DNA of 64,000 nt from Pseudomonas muyukensis (GCF_019139535.1 NZ_CP077073.1:4802501-4866500); one strand, 5' to 3'; positions 27,873 to 38,580 are shown, counted from the stretch's first letter. A program made the numbers and translations. The notes: a model not told the origin generated them from the letters alone.

Positions 27873-29588
27873 ATGCGCACCAGTCAATATTTGCTCGCCA
27901 CCCAGAAAGAAACCCCGGCAGATGCAGTGGTCATCAGCCACCAGCTCATGCTGCGCGCCGGCATGATCCGCAAACTGGCTTCCGGCCTGTACACCTGGCT
28001 GCCGATGGGCCTGCGGGTGATGCGCAAGGTCGAAGCGGTGGTCCGCGAGGAAATGAACGCCGCCGGTGCCCTCGAAGTGCTGATGCCGAGCATCCAGCCC
28101 GCCGAGCTGTGGCAGGAATCCGGGCGCTGGGAGCAATACGGCCCTGAGTTGCTGCGCCTGAAAGACCGCCACCAGCGCGATTTCTGCGTCGGCCCGACCC
28201 ACGAAGAGGTCATCACCGACCTGGCGCGCAACGAGCTGTCCAGCTACAAGCAGTTGCCACTGAGCATGTACCAGATCCAGACCAAGTTCCGTGACGAGAT
28301 CCGTCCGCGCTTCGGCCTGATGCGTGGCCGCGAGTTCATCATGAAGGACGCCTATTCCTTCCATGCCGACCAGGCTTCCCTGCAGGAAACCTACGACCGC
28401 ATGCACCTGGCGTACTCCAACATCTTCACCCGCCTGGGCCTGGACTTCCGCCCCGTGCAGGCCGACACCGGCTCGATCGGCGGCAACTATTCCCACGAGT
28501 TCCACGTCCTCGCCTCCTCCGGCGAAGACGACGTGATCTTCAGCGACACCTCCGACTACGCCGCCAACATCGAGAAGGCCGAAGCCATTCCGCGCGAAAC
28601 CGTGCGCCCGGCGCCGACCGAAGAGCTGCGCCTGGTCGACACCCCGAATGCCAAGACCATCGCGCAACTGGTCGAGCAGTTCGGCCTGCCGATCGAGAAA
28701 ACCGTCAAGACCTTGATCGTGCACGGCACCGAGGAAGGCAAGCTGGTGGCCCTGGTGGTCCGTGGCGACCACGAGCTCAACGAAATCAAGGCTGCCAAGC
28801 TGGAACAGGTCGCCGACCCGCTGGTCATGGCGTCGGACGCCGAGCTGCAAGCCGCCATCGGCGCTGGCGCCGGCTCCCTCGGCCCGCTGAACCTGCCGCT
28901 GGAATGCGTGATCGACCGCTCGGTCGCGTTGATGAGCGACTTCGGCATCGGTGCCAACATCGACGACAAGCACTACTTCGGCGTGAACTGGGAGCGTGAC
29001 CTGCCGGTACCGCAAGTCGCCGACCTGCGCAACGTCGTCGCGGGCGACCCGAGCCCGGACGGCCAGGGCACCCTGGTGATCAAGCGCGGCATCGAAGTGG
29101 GCCACATCTTCCAGCTCGGCACCAAGTACAGCGAGGCGCTCAAGTGCCAGGTCCTGGGCGAGAACGGCAAGCCGGTGGTGCTTTCCATGGGCTGCTACGG
29201 CATCGGTGTGTCCCGCGTGGTCGCCGCCGCCATCGAACAGAACCACGACGACAAGGGCATCATCTGGAACGACGCCCTGGCACCGTTCCAGATCGCCCTG
29301 GTACCACTGCGCTACGAAACCGAGGTGGTACGCGAGGCGACCGACAAGCTGTACGCCGAACTGACCGCCGCCGGCTACGAAGTGCTGCTGGACGACCGCG
29401 ACAAGAAGACCAGCCCCGGCATCAAGTTTGCCGACATGGAGCTGATCGGCATCCCGCACCGCATCGTCGTCAGCGACCGCGGCCTGGCCGAAGGCAACCT
29501 GGAGTACAAGCACCGCACCGAGTCCGACGCCCAGGCGCTGCCGCTCAATGAAGTGCTGGCCTTCCTGCAGGCTCGTATCCGCCGCTGA
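27873..29588 (+). CDS. proS: Prolyl-tRNA synthetase (bacterial type)
   Basis: A 571-residue class II synthetase that charges tRNA-Pro. Class II motifs are seen around [54 protein letters not shown] and [14 protein letters not shown]. The editing (YbaK-like) domain is inserted between about residues 230 and 390, and the anticodon-binding domain is C-terminal. ATG 27873 (MRTSQYL) is the family start. Confidence 0.97.
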   Translation: MRTSQYLLATQKETPADAVVISHQLMLRAGMIRKLASGLYTWLPMGLRVMRKVEAVVREEMNAAGALEVLMPSIQPAELWQESGRWEQYGPELLRLKDRHQRDFCVGPTHEEVITDLARNELSSYKQLPLSMYQIQTKFRDEIRPRFGLMRGREFIMKDAYSFHADQASLQETYDRMHLAYSNIFTRLGLDFRPVQADTGSIGGNYSHEFHVLASSGEDDVIFSDTSDYAANIEKAEAIPRETVRPAPTEELRLVDTPNAKTIAQLVEQFGLPIEKTVKTLIVHGTEEGKLVALVVRGDHELNEIKAAKLEQVADPLVMASDAELQAAIGAGAGSLGPLNLPLECVIDRSVALMSDFGIGANIDDKHYFGVNWERDLPVPQVADLRNVVAGDPSPDGQGTLVIKRGIEVGHIFQLGTKYSEALKCQVLGENGKPVVLSMGCYGIGVSRVVAAAIEQNHDDKGIIWNDALAPFQIALVPLRYETEVVREATDKLYAELTAAGYEVLLDDRDKKTSPGIKFADMELIGIPHRIVVSDRGLAEGNLEYKHRTESDAQALPLNEVLAFLQARIRR

Positions 29589-29608
29589 TAACTGTTGCGC
29601 GAGTGATC

Positions 29609-30562
29609 ATGTCCAAGCGAAGTACCTATACCCTGGGGGGCGCCGCACTGTGCGGCGCCCTGCTCCTCGGCGGCTGCGCCAACCAGATGTCCCAGCGCAG
29701 CGACCACGAGGAGCGCGTCGAGCGCAAACTGCTCGAGCATAGTCTGCAGATCGATGTCGGCGAGCCCAAGGTCATGGAGCTTCCGCAACGGCGCGTGCGC
29801 ATCCACGAACAGCAGCGGTTCGAGGTCACCGAATTCGAGGTGACCCGCCACTACGACCGCTACACCCCCTACCAGCCCTGGCGGGAGATCTACGAGATCC
29901 CGCTGGGCGCGGTGGCGGTGGTGGCCGGCATCGGCGCCAACGTGGTCAATGTGTTCGCCCTGGGCAACCTGCCGGACAGCGTCACCCACGACTGGCTCAG
30001 CTATGGCGTGGACGGGCTCAACCCGTTCATGAACGTGCCGTCCAACGGCCGCGCCCAGCAGAACCTGGCCGGAATCAGCGAAGTCGAGAAAGGCAAGCGC
30101 GAGGAGTTCACCAGCCTGCCGTGGAACGAACGCCTGGTCGAGGTCAAGGCCGGCAAGAAAACCCACGAGCTGACCACCGACAAGAACGGCGTGCTGCGCC
30201 TGAACCTGCTGGACAGCCCGTTCTCCGAGCAGAACCTCAACCACATCGGCACCCTGCACCTGCAAGTGGCCGATGAGGACAAGGGCGTGCGCGGCGACGC
30301 CAGCCTGCTGGTCAGCGGCAACCTGCGCAGCAAGCTGCTCGAGGCCCATGAGCTGATCTTCGATGACCTGGAGGACGACGATGTCGGCCAGTGGGTGCAT
30401 CGGGTCAAGCGCCTGTCGGAGCTGGGCCTGGAAGAAGAAGCCAGCGAACTGGAGCAGAGCCTGATCGAGCTGACCCGCAACGACCCGGAGCTGCAACAGG
30501 AATTCGTGCAGAGCCTGACCAAGGCCACCGGGCGACTGGTGGCCGACCCCGGCGCGCAGTAA
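29609..30562 (+). CDS. Outer-membrane-type lipoprotein of unknown role
   Basis: A 317-residue predicted lipoprotein. The signal and lipobox LLLGGC put the acylated cysteine at residue 23, and N24 at the +2/+3 region does not force inner-membrane retention. The mature part has a short hydrophobic stretch around IPLGAVAVVAGIGANVVNVFAL and then a charged C-terminal half. I do not recognise a named domain. It follows proS by 20 bp and may be read through from it. ATG 29609 is preferred over GTG 29603. Confidence 0.75.
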   Translation: MSKRSTYTLGGAALCGALLLGGCANQMSQRSDHEERVERKLLEHSLQIDVGEPKVMELPQRRVRIHEQQRFEVTEFEVTRHYDRYTPYQPWREIYEIPLGAVAVVAGIGANVVNVFALGNLPDSVTHDWLSYGVDGLNPFMNVPSNGRAQQNLAGISEVEKGKREEFTSLPWNERLVEVKAGKKTHELTTDKNGVLRLNLLDSPFSEQNLNHIGTLHLQVADEDKGVRGDASLLVSGNLRSKLLEAHELIFDDLEDDDVGQWVHRVKRLSELGLEEEASELEQSLIELTRNDPELQQEFVQSLTKATGRLVADPGAQ

Positions 30563-30570
30563 TAAGGAAA

Positions 30571-30629
30571 GGGCTGCCTTGCAGCCCATCGCCTGCGCTA
30601 CAGGCCCTTGCGGGAGCGGGCTTGCCCCT
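30571..30629. repeat. Hairpin plus REP unit after the lipoprotein gene
   Basis: GGGCTGC and GCAGCCC form a small hairpin (30571-30587), followed by a REP unit of the form TTGCGGGAGCGGGCTTGCCCC. Together they fill the gap between convergent genes and probably end both transcripts. Confidence 0.65.
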
Positions 30630-30652
30630 CAATGGGCCGCTCGCGCCTTCCT

Positions 30653-31717
30653 TTATAGGTCGCCGAACAACTCCAGCTGCTCAAGCGCCCCGCGCAGATC
30701 CCGCAAGCGCACCCCCACCCCCAGCAAGCGTACCGGCTTGCCACCTCGGGCGAACGCCTGGCTCAACAACTGCCGATAGCTCTCCAGGTCGCGCCCCGCC
30801 CCCGCCTGCTCCAGGGTCGTCTGGCTGAAATCATGGAACTTGACCTTGACGAATGGCTTGTCCGGACGGTAGCTGCTGTCCATCCGTGCAATACGCTCAT
30901 TCAGGCTGGCCAACAACGCCGGTAGTTTTTCCAGGCAACTGGCCAGGTCCGGCAGGTCTTGGTCATAAGTGTTTTCCACGCTCACTGATTGGCGCCGGCT
31001 GTCATTGTGCACCGCGCGCTCGTCGATACCCCGCGCCAGCCCCCACAGCCGCTCGCCAAAACTGCCGAACTCGCGCACCAGCGCCAAGCGCGGCCAATCG
31101 CGCAGCGACAGGCAGGTGTCGATACCCAACCGCGCGAGCTTGTCTGCCGTGACCTTGCCCACCCCGTGCAAGCGCGCTACCGGCAAGGCGGCGACGAACT
31201 CCTCGACCTGACCCGGGGTAATCACGAACAGGCCATTGGGCTTGCGCCAATCGCTGGCGATCTTGGCCAGGAACTTGTTTGGCGCCACCCCGGCGGAGAC
31301 AGTGATATGCAGCTGCTGGGCGACCCGGCGGCGGATGTCTTCGGCAATGCGCGTGGCGCTGCCGGCAAACCATTGGCTGTCACTGACATCCAGGTAGGCC
31401 TCGTCCAGCGACAGCGGCTCGATCAGCTCGGTGTAGTCGCGAAAGATCGCGTGGATCTCCCGCGACGCCTCGCGGTAGGCCTCGAAACGCGGCTTGACGA
31501 TCTCCAGGTCCGGGCACAATTTCAACGCATGCCCCGAGGCCATGGCCGAACGCACGCCGTAGGCACGCGCCTCATAATTGCAGGTGGCGATCACCCCACG
31601 CTGGCCAGGCTGCCCGCCCACCGCCATCGGCCGACCGACCAGGCGCGGGTCATCGCGCATCTCGATGGCGGCGTAGAAGCAGTCACAATCAATGTGGATG
31701 ATCTTGCGCAGGGACAT
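30653..31717 (-). CDS. dinB: DNA polymerase IV (translesion polymerase)
   Basis: A 354-residue Y-family polymerase. The N-terminus IIHIDCDCFYAAIEMRDDP and the SLDEAYLDVS motif hold the three metal-binding acidic residues; the little-finger domain follows. It copies past damaged bases with low fidelity. A LexA-type box 16 bp upstream of the start points to SOS control. The final residues (LEQLELFGDL) resemble the C-terminal beta-clamp-binding motif. Confidence 0.96.
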   Translation of the reverse strand: MSLRKIIHIDCDCFYAAIEMRDDPRLVGRPMAVGGQPGQRGVIATCNYEARAYGVRSAMASGHALKLCPDLEIVKPRFEAYREASREIHAIFRDYTELIEPLSLDEAYLDVSDSQWFAGSATRIAEDIRRRVAQQLHITVSAGVAPNKFLAKIASDWRKPNGLFVITPGQVEEFVAALPVARLHGVGKVTADKLARLGIDTCLSLRDWPRLALVREFGSFGERLWGLARGIDERAVHNDSRRQSVSVENTYDQDLPDLASCLEKLPALLASLNERIARMDSSYRPDKPFVKVKFHDFSQTTLEQAGAGRDLESYRQLLSQAFARGGKPVRLLGVGVRLRDLRGALEQLELFGDL

Positions 31718-31732
31718 GGACGACAGCCACTA

Positions 31733-31748
31733 CTGTAAATTCATACAG
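31733..31748 (-). promoter_or_regulatory. LexA (SOS) box upstream of dinB
   Basis: The 16-bp sequence CTGTAAATTCATACAG matches the CTGT-N8-ACAG consensus exactly and ends 16 bp upstream of the dinB start codon. Confidence 0.85.
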
Positions 31749-31880
31749 ATACTACCGTAAGGCCGTCTGACGAGACAGCCTGACGCCGATAATCGGGCTG
31801 AAAGCCCCGCCGCAACTGACCTGCGCCCTGATCAGGGGCGCTAAGGGATTGAACGAAAAAGGATTTTTTTGAATTAGTGC

Positions 31881-31908
31881 TTGACACCCCCAAGGAAATC
31901 CGTAAAAT
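31881..31908 (+). promoter_or_regulatory. Promoter of tRNA-fMet copy 1
   Basis: A -35 box TTGACA and a -10 box TAAAAT with a 16-bp spacer lie just upstream of the tRNA start. The second tRNA-fMet has the same arrangement. Confidence 0.8.
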
Positions 31909-31921
31909 TCGATCTCACAGG

Positions 31922-31998
<77 letters not shown>

Positions 31999-32006
31999 GA
32001 TTCAAG

Positions 32007-32038
32007 AAAAGGCCACTGTTTCGACAGTGGCCTTTTTT
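32007..32038 (+). terminator. Terminator after tRNA-fMet copy 1
   Basis: AAAAGGCCACTGT and ACAGTGGCCTTTT form a strong stem followed by six T residues. Confidence 0.93.
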
Positions 32039-32059
32039 ATTGCCTGATATTTACCGTGG

Positions 32060-32145
32060 GCGCCAAGCTTGCTGGCGAAGCAAATAGCGCCGGGCATGGC
32101 ACCCACTATGCCCGTGTTCACCGGCAAGGCCGGCTCCTACACCGC
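32060..32145. repeat. REP-like units between the two tRNA-fMet genes
   Basis: A partial unit CGCCAAGCTTGCTGGCGAAGC is followed by a second unit, GTTCACCGGCAAGGCCGGC plus TCCTAC. They fill the spacer between terminator 1 and promoter 2. Confidence 0.65.
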
Positions 32146-32183
32146 AACACTGCAAAAAATTACGGAAAATCAAAGATTAACGC

Positions 32184-32211
32184 TTGACACCCAGCCTTGA
32201 ATCCGTAGAAT
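32184..32211 (+). promoter_or_regulatory. Promoter of tRNA-fMet copy 2
   Basis: TTGACA, a 16-bp spacer and TAGAAT, nearly the same as the promoter of copy 1 including the flanking CGCTTGACACCC/ATCCGTA bases. Confidence 0.8.
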
Positions 32212-32223
32212 GCACACCACTGA

Positions 32224-32300
<77 letters not shown>

Positions 32301-32311
32301 TATTCGTCAGG

Positions 32312-32349
32312 ACAAGCCCCGCTTATCGAGAGATAACGCGGGGCTTGTT
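32312..32349 (+). terminator. Terminator after tRNA-fMet copy 2
   Basis: ACAAGCCCCGC and GCGGGGCTTGT form an 11-bp stem. The T run after it is short, so strength is uncertain. Confidence 0.7.
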
Positions 32350-32559
32350 GCATTCAGTCCCCCGCAAAATTCCCCCTCGCCTCCCCGCCACCAGCCCTTG
32401 ACTGCCGCGCCCTGCCCGCGCGGCTGAATGAACTATCTTTAACTATCCTGAAACAGCTTAAGCCGCCGGCCCGGAGTAATATTCGGATACGTTTTTCCAA
32501 AGGGACTTTCACTTGGCCGTACCTCGCCCGCGCCTCGCGCCCACCGCTCGAGGCATTTC

Positions 32560-35202
32560 ATGACCGCCCCCACACCCGACACCCAGGCACCGCTGACCGC
32601 GGCCTTGCCTGCGGCGGCGCAACGCCTGCCCTGGCTGGAACGCCTGAGCAAGTACCGTCAACCGCTGGGGCTGGCCCTGACCCTGCTGCTGTTCGCCCTG
32701 GGCCTGGTCGCCTGCCGCCACCTGCTGAGCGAGCTGGACATCTATGCCCTGCACGATGCCATGCTCAGCGTGCCGAGCCAGTCGCTGCTGGGCGCTTTGC
32801 TCGCCACGGTGCTCGGCTTCGTGATCCTGCTCGGCTATGAGTGGTCGGCCAGCCGCTACGCCGCGGTGCGGTTGCCGCCGCGCACCCTGGTGCTCGGCGG
32901 GTTCAGCGCGTTCGCCATCGGCAATGCGATCGGCCTGTCGATGCTCTCTGGCGGCTCGGTGCGCTATCGCCTGTATGCCCGCCAGGGCCTGGGCGCCGCG
33001 GAAGTAGCGCGCATGACGGTGTTCGCCAGCTTGTCGCTGGGCTGCGCGCTGCCACCACTGGCGGCGCTGGCCACCCTCAGCGACCTGCCGGGCGCCGCCA
33101 GCGCATTGCGCCTGCCCGCCCCGCTGCTCGGCGGCATCGCCGCCGCCGTGCTACTGGCGACCGTGGCGCTGGTGATTGGCCTGTATCGCCGCCGCCTGCC
33201 CGAGCAGCCACTGGCCGACAGCCTGCTGGTGCAGTTCGGCCGCCGCACCCTGCGCTTGCCAGGCGCCCGCCTGAGCGCCCTGCAATTGCTGATTACCGCG
33301 CTGGATGTCGCCGTCGCCGCCACCGTGCTCTACCTGCTGCTGCCGCAGGCGCCGCCGTTCGGCGCGTTCGTGCTGGTGTACCTGCTGGCCCTGGCCGCCG
33401 GAGTGCTCAGCCACGTGCCCGGCGGCGTCGGCGTATTCGAGGCGGTCCTGCTGGCGGCCTTCGCCAACCAGCTGGGCGCCGCACCATTGGCGGCGGCGCT
33501 GCTGCTGTACCGGCTGATCTACGTGGTCCTGCCGCTGTTGGTGGCTTGTGTGCTGCTGCTGGCCAACGAAGCCCGTCGCTTGATGGTCACCCAGCAGGCG
33601 ATCCGTGCGGCCTCGGGGCTGGCCGCGCCGGTACTGGCGATCCTCGTGTTCCTCTCTGGCGTGGTGCTGCTGTTCTCCGGGGCCACCCCTGAGATCGACA
33701 GCCGTCTGGAGCACATGGGCTTCCTGATTCCGCACCGGTTGATCGATGCCTCGCACTTCGGCGCCAGCCTGATCGGCGTGCTCTGCCTGCTGCTGGCCCA
33801 AGGCTTGCGCCGGCGCCTGTCGGCCGCCTGGCTGCTGACCACCGTGCTGTTGCTGGTCGGCGCGCTGCTGTCGCTGCTCAAGGGCTTCGACTGGGAAGAG
33901 GCCAGCCTGCTGTGTTTCACCGCCGCCCTGCTGGCCCTGTTCCGCCGCTCGTTCTATCGCCCCAGCCGCCTGCTGGAACTGCCGTTCTCGCCGGTGTACC
34001 TGGTGGCCAGTGCCTGCGTGGTTGGCGCCTCGGTGTGGCTGTTGCTGTTCGCTTACCAGGACATACCCTACACCCACAAGCTGTGGTGGCAGTTCACCCT
34101 CGATGCCGATGCGCCACGGGCCTTGCGCGCAGCGCTTGGCAGCGCGGTGCTGCTGGTGGTCGTCGCCCTGACCTGGCTGCTGCGCACCGCGCGCCCGGTG
34201 ATCCAGCTGCCAAGTGACGAGGAACTGCAGCGGGCCAACCGCATCCTGCTGGCCTCCGACCAGCCTGACGGCGGCCTGGCCCTGACCGGCGACAAGGCCC
34301 TGCTGTTCCACCCCCGCGACAACGCCTTCCTCATGTACGCCCGCCGTGGCCGCAGCCTGGTGGCGCTGTACGACCCGATTGGCCCGGCCCAGGAGCGCGC
34401 CGAGATGATCTGGCAGTTCCGCGACCTGTGCGACCTGCACCATGCCCGCCCGGTGTTCTACCAGGTGCGCGCCGAGAACCTGCCGTTCTACATGGACATC
34501 GGCCTGACCGCGATCAAGCTCGGCGAGGAAGCGCGGGTCGACCTGCGCCGCTTCGACATCGACGCCAAGGGCAAGGAGATGAAAGACCTGCGCTACACCT
34601 GGAACCGTGGTGGCCGCGACGGCCTGGCCCTGGAGATCCACGAGCCCGGTCATGCGCCGCTGGCCGAGCTCAAGGAAATTTCCGACGCCTGGCTCAGCGG
34701 CAAGAACGTCCGCGAGAAAGGCTTCTCCCTGGGCCGCTTCAGCCCCGAGTACCTGCAGCACTTTCGCATTGCGCTGATTCGCTTCCAGGGCCGCCCGGTG
34801 GCCTTCGCCAACCTGCTGGAAACCCACAGCAACGAACTGGCCAGCCTCGACCTGATGCGCGCCCACCCCGAGGCACCGAAGCTGACCATGGAATTCATGA
34901 TGGTCGGCCTGATCCTGCACTACAAGCGCCACGACTATGGCCGCTTCAGCCTGGGCATGGTGCCCCTTTCCGGCTTGCAGCCGCGCCGTGGCGCACCCTT
35001 GACCCAGCGCCTGGGCTCAATGGTGTTCCAGCGCGGCGAGCAGCTCTACAACTTCCAGGGCCTGCGGCGCTTCAAGGACAAGTTCCAGCCGGACTGGGAA
35101 CCTCGCTACATGGCCGTGCCGGCCGGGCTCGACCCGCTGGTGGCACTGGCCGATACCGCCGCCCTGATCGCTGGCGGCCTGACTGGATTGGTGAAACGTT
35201 GA
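32560..35202 (+). CDS. mprF: Aminoacyl-phosphatidylglycerol synthase/flippase MprF
   Basis: An 880-residue integral membrane protein. The N-terminal part has many transmembrane helices (flippase domain, with PGGVGVFEAVLLAAF); after about residue 545 comes the cytosolic DUF2156 synthase domain with two GNAT-like folds, which moves an amino acid from a charged tRNA to phosphatidylglycerol. Pseudomonas homologues use alanyl-tRNA. The modification lowers surface negative charge and raises resistance to cationic peptides. The stop overlaps the next gene's start by 1 nt. Confidence 0.93.
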   Translation: MTAPTPDTQAPLTAALPAAAQRLPWLERLSKYRQPLGLALTLLLFALGLVACRHLLSELDIYALHDAMLSVPSQSLLGALLATVLGFVILLGYEWSASRYAAVRLPPRTLVLGGFSAFAIGNAIGLSMLSGGSVRYRLYARQGLGAAEVARMTVFASLSLGCALPPLAALATLSDLPGAASALRLPAPLLGGIAAAVLLATVALVIGLYRRRLPEQPLADSLLVQFGRRTLRLPGARLSALQLLITALDVAVAATVLYLLLPQAPPFGAFVLVYLLALAAGVLSHVPGGVGVFEAVLLAAFANQLGAAPLAAALLLYRLIYVVLPLLVACVLLLANEARRLMVTQQAIRAASGLAAPVLAILVFLSGVVLLFSGATPEIDSRLEHMGFLIPHRLIDASHFGASLIGVLCLLLAQGLRRRLSAAWLLTTVLLLVGALLSLLKGFDWEEASLLCFTAALLALFRRSFYRPSRLLELPFSPVYLVASACVVGASVWLLLFAYQDIPYTHKLWWQFTLDADAPRALRAALGSAVLLVVVALTWLLRTARPVIQLPSDEELQRANRILLASDQPDGGLALTGDKALLFHPRDNAFLMYARRGRSLVALYDPIGPAQERAEMIWQFRDLCDLHHARPVFYQVRAENLPFYMDIGLTAIKLGEEARVDLRRFDIDAKGKEMKDLRYTWNRGGRDGLALEIHEPGHAPLAELKEISDAWLSGKNVREKGFSLGRFSPEYLQHFRIALIRFQGRPVAFANLLETHSNELASLDLMRAHPEAPKLTMEFMMVGLILHYKRHDYGRFSLGMVPLSGLQPRRGAPLTQRLGSMVFQRGEQLYNFQGLRRFKDKFQPDWEPRYMAVPAGLDPLVALADTAALIAGGLTGLVKR

Positions 35203-36494
35203 TGATCCGACGCTATTGGCTGTATGTACTGATTCCCCTGCTGCTGGCCGTCCTGGCCGGGGCCACGGCCTTCTGGCTGTGGACCCGGCCGGCCCCCGAG
35301 GCGCGCCTGGACCACCTGACGCTGGCCGATGGCAGCCAGCTGACCCGCGCCACCCCTGGCGTGCACGCCAAGGCCCGGGTGGCCATCGGCGTGCCTCAGG
35401 AGCAGGCCCTGAGCGATAAACAACTGCTCGACCTCAGCCAGGCCGGCGAAGCCCAGCTGGTGCAGGTGATCCTGCCGCCTGCCGACTGCGCCAAGCAGCA
35501 GGTCGCAATGGACCAGGCCCTGACCCAACTGGCCAACAAGCCGACCCTGGTCGCCGGTATCGGCCCAGGCGCGGCCCAGGCCTGGCGCTGGCTGGCTACC
35601 CAAAACGACGACAAGGCGCGGGCCATCTCGGTGGACTTCACCCTCGAGCAACCCGGTTGCCAGGCCACGCTGCCCAAGGCCGCGCCCCATGGCCACTGGA
35701 ACGTGGCCTGGAACGACAACCCCGACGACGCCAGCGCCGCCTTCGTGCGCGACCAGGCCAACGCCGAGACCAGCATCGCCGACTACGACATCCACCTGCC
35801 GCAGGTGCTCAAGGCCCAGCTGACCCAGGCCTTGGTCGGCCACGACGGCAATGCCCTGGCCATCCCGGTAGTAGAGGTGCCCGCCGGGCAGACCACCGAC
35901 ACCGTCACCCTGTTCCTGTCCGGCGACGGTGGCTGGCGCGACCTGGACCGCGACGTGGCCGGTGAAATGGCCAAGCTCGGCTTCCCGGTGGTGGGTATCG
36001 ACACCCTGCGTTACTACTGGCAGCACAAGACCCCGGAGCAGAGCGCCGCCGATCTGTCCGAACTGATGCAGCACTACCGGCAGAAATGGGGCACCAAGCG
36101 GTTCGTGCTGACCGGTTATTCGTTCGGCGCCGATGTACTGCCGGCCATCTACAACCGCCTGCCCGCCGAGGACCAGAAGCGTATCGACGCGGTGATCCTG
36201 CTGGCCTTCGCCCGCAGCGGCAGCTTCGAGATCGAGGTGGAAGGCTGGCTGGGCAAGGAAGGCCAGGAGGCCCCGACCGGGCCGGAAATGGCCAAGTTGC
36301 CAGCGGCCAAGGTGGTGTGCATCTATGGCGTGGAAGAGACCGACGAAAGCGGCTGCACCGACAAGACGGCGGTGGGCGAGCGCATGAAGCTGCCCGGTGG
36401 CCACCACTTCGACGAGAACTACCCAGCGCTGGCCAAGCGCCTGATCGACGAGATCGAGACGCGCCAGGGCAAGTCCAGCGTCGCCGAAAAATGA
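35202..36494 (+). CDS. AcvB/VirJ-family lipid hydrolase, probable alanyl-PG hydrolase
   Basis: A 430-residue protein with an N-terminal membrane anchor (residues ~6-28) and a periplasmic alpha/beta-hydrolase domain. The nucleophile elbow is GYSFGAD (G-x-S-x-G), the oxyanion-region segment is LFLSGDGGWRDLD, and the C-terminal histidine lies in GGHHFDENY. AcvB/VirJ proteins paired with MprF hydrolyse aminoacyl-phosphatidylglycerol, and PA0919 of P. aeruginosa is the described example. The 1-nt overlap with mprF supports a shared transcript and coupled translation. Confidence 0.85.
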   Translation: MIRRYWLYVLIPLLLAVLAGATAFWLWTRPAPEARLDHLTLADGSQLTRATPGVHAKARVAIGVPQEQALSDKQLLDLSQAGEAQLVQVILPPADCAKQQVAMDQALTQLANKPTLVAGIGPGAAQAWRWLATQNDDKARAISVDFTLEQPGCQATLPKAAPHGHWNVAWNDNPDDASAAFVRDQANAETSIADYDIHLPQVLKAQLTQALVGHDGNALAIPVVEVPAGQTTDTVTLFLSGDGGWRDLDRDVAGEMAKLGFPVVGIDTLRYYWQHKTPEQSAADLSELMQHYRQKWGTKRFVLTGYSFGADVLPAIYNRLPAEDQKRIDAVILLAFARSGSFEIEVEGWLGKEGQEAPTGPEMAKLPAAKVVCIYGVEETDESGCTDKTAVGERMKLPGGHHFDENYPALAKRLIDEIETRQGKSSVAEK

Positions 36495-36504
36495 TGTGAA
36501 AGCG

Positions 36505-36660
36505 GGCCGCTGCGCGGTCCATCGCCAGCAAGGCTGGCGCCTACGGGCCCGAGACGACCGGCAACCCCGTAGGAGCCGGCTTGCCGGCGAACACCGGCAT
36601 CGCCGGTGCCAGCCTCCGCGGGGCCTGGTTCGCCAGCAAGCTGGCTACGGGCCCGAGGTG
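36505..36660. repeat. Cluster of REP units between virJ-like gene and kup
   Basis: Several alternating REP units occur: CGCCAGCAAGGCTGGCGCCTACGG, then GTAGGAGCCGGCTTGCCGGCG in inverse orientation, then TTCGCCAGCAAGCTGGCTACGGG. They occupy the space between convergent genes. Confidence 0.8.
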
Positions 36661-36681
36661 GGCCGCCCTGCAGGCGCAGGG

Positions 36682-38580
36682 TCAGATCTCGACCTGGGTC
36701 CCCAGCTCGATCACCCGGTTCAGCGGCAGGTTGAAGAAGCGCAGGTTGCCGTTGGCGTTCTTCAGCAGGAACGCGAACAGGTTGCCGCGCCAGCGCGACA
36801 TCCCCTCCAGGCGCGAGGCGATCACCGTCTCCCGACTGAGGAAATAGGTGGTGCGCATCGGGCTGAAATCCAGCTCGTCCAGGTGGCACAGCTTCAACGC
36901 CGCCGGCACGTCCGGCTCGTCCATGAAGCCAAAGTGCAGCAACACCCGGAAGAACCCATCGCCATAGGCCTCCACCTCGAAGCGCTCATGCTCCGGCACC
37001 CGCGGCCGGTCCTCGCTGACCACCGTCAGCAGCACCACCTGGTTGTGCAACACCTGGTTGTGCAACATGTTGTGCAACAGCGCATGGGGTACCGCGTCGG
37101 CCCGCGCGGTGAGGAACACCGCAGTGCCCTCGACCCGGTGCGGCGGCTGCACGCGAATGCTGCCGATGAACACCGGCAGCGGCAGCGCGCCTTCGTCGAT
37201 GCGCTCGACGAGGATCTGCTTGCCACGCTTCCAGGTGCTCATCAGCAGGAACAGCACCCCGCCCGCCAGTACCGGGAACGCGCCGCCCTGGACGATCTTC
37301 GGCACGTTGGCGGCGAAGAACAATCCATCCACCAGCAGGAAACCCACCAGGATCGGCACCGCCAGCAACGGCGGCCATTTCCACAACAGCAGCATCACCG
37401 ACGCCACCAGGATAGTGGTCATCAGCATGGTGCCGGTCACCGCCACGCCGTAGGCCGCCGCCAGTGCCCCGGACGACTCGAACCCGATCACCAGCAGCAC
37501 CACGCCGACCATCAGCGTCCAGTTCACCGCGCCGATGTAGATCTGCCCCTGCTCGTCGCTGGAGGTGTGCTGGATCTGCATGCGTGGGATGTAGCCCAGC
37601 TGGATGGCCTGGCGGGTCAGGGAGAAGGCCCCCGAGATCACCGCCTGGGAAGCGATCACCGTGGCCATGGTCGCCAGCCCCACCAGCGGCAGCAGTGCCC
37701 AGCCCGGCGCCAGCAGGTAGAACGGGTTGCGCGCGGCCTCCGGGTTCTGCAGCAGCATCGCGCCCTGGCCAAAGTAGTTGAGCACCAGCGCCGGCAGCAC
37801 CAGGGCGAACCAGGCGCGGGCGATCGGCTTGCGGCCGAAGTGGCCCATGTCGGCGTACAGCGCCTCGGCGCCGGTCAGCGCCAGCACCACCGCGCCAAGG
37901 ATCGCCACGCCCATGCCCGGGTGCACGATGAAGAAATTCAGCGCCCAGCCCGGGTTGAAGGCCTTGAGCACCTCGGGGCTCTGGGCGATGCCATGCACGC
38001 CCAGCGCCCCCAGCACCACGAACCAGGTGACCATGATCGGGCCGAACAGCTTGCCGATCTTCTCGGTGCCGTGCTTTTGCACCAGGAACAGCGCCACCAG
38101 CACCACCAGCGAGATCGGCACCACCCAGTGATCGATGCCGTCGAACGCCAGGCCCATGCCCTCCACTGCCGACAGCACCGACACCGCCGGGGTGATCATG
38201 CTGTCGCCATAGAACAACGAGGCCCCGACCAGGCCGCAGCCGACCATCAACGCACGCAGCTTCGGATGACTGGCCGTGGCCCGCCGCGCCAGCGCGGTCA
38301 GCGCCATGGTGCCGCCTTCACCCTGGTTGTCGGCGCGCAGGATGAACATCACGTACTTGAACGACACCACCCACAACAGCGACCAGAGGATCAGCGACAG
38401 GATGCCCAGCACGCCATCGTGGTTGACCGGCACCCCGTAACCGCCGGTGAAGACTTCCTTGAGGGTATACAACGGGCTGGTGCCGATATCGCCATAGACC
38501 ACCCCGACAGCTGCCACCAACAGGCTCAACGACCGCGTTGCGCCCTGCCCGCCTTCGGCGTGACTGCTTGCCTGAACCAT
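36682..38580 (-). CDS. kup: Low-affinity potassium uptake protein Kup (TrkD)
   Basis: A 632-residue K+/H+ symporter of the KUP/HAK/KT family. The N-terminal [24 protein letters not shown] signature is followed by about 12 transmembrane helices and a cytosolic C-terminal domain ([22 protein letters not shown]). ATG 38580 is chosen; the longer frame adds non-conserved residues. It stands alone between rimO and the mprF unit. Confidence 0.95.
   Translation of the reverse strand: MVQASSHAEGGQGATRSLSLLVAAVGVVYGDIGTSPLYTLKEVFTGGYGVPVNHDGVLGILSLILWSLLWVVSFKYVMFILRADNQGEGGTMALTALARRATASHPKLRALMVGCGLVGASLFYGDSMITPAVSVLSAVEGMGLAFDGIDHWVVPISLVVLVALFLVQKHGTEKIGKLFGPIMVTWFVVLGALGVHGIAQSPEVLKAFNPGWALNFFIVHPGMGVAILGAVVLALTGAEALYADMGHFGRKPIARAWFALVLPALVLNYFGQGAMLLQNPEAARNPFYLLAPGWALLPLVGLATMATVIASQAVISGAFSLTRQAIQLGYIPRMQIQHTSSDEQGQIYIGAVNWTLMVGVVLLVIGFESSGALAAAYGVAVTGTMLMTTILVASVMLLLWKWPPLLAVPILVGFLLVDGLFFAANVPKIVQGGAFPVLAGGVLFLLMSTWKRGKQILVERIDEGALPLPVFIGSIRVQPPHRVEGTAVFLTARADAVPHALLHNMLHNQVLHNQVVLLTVVSEDRPRVPEHERFEVEAYGDGFFRVLLHFGFMDEPDVPAALKLCHLDELDFSPMRTTYFLSRETVIASRLEGMSRWRGNLFAFLLKNANGNLRFFNLPLNRVIELGTQVEI

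Noticed and set aside
27843..29513. 556-codon frame opposite proS
   Set aside because: Shadow of proS; low-complexity and without a ribosome site.
33151..34932. 593-codon Gln/His-rich frame opposite mprF
   Set aside because: Shadow of the leucine/alanine-rich MprF membrane domain.
37038..37080. Short tandem repeat CACCTGGTTGTGCAA inside kup
   Set aside because: It encodes the [13 protein letters not shown] segment, which corresponds to a normal conserved Kup stretch.
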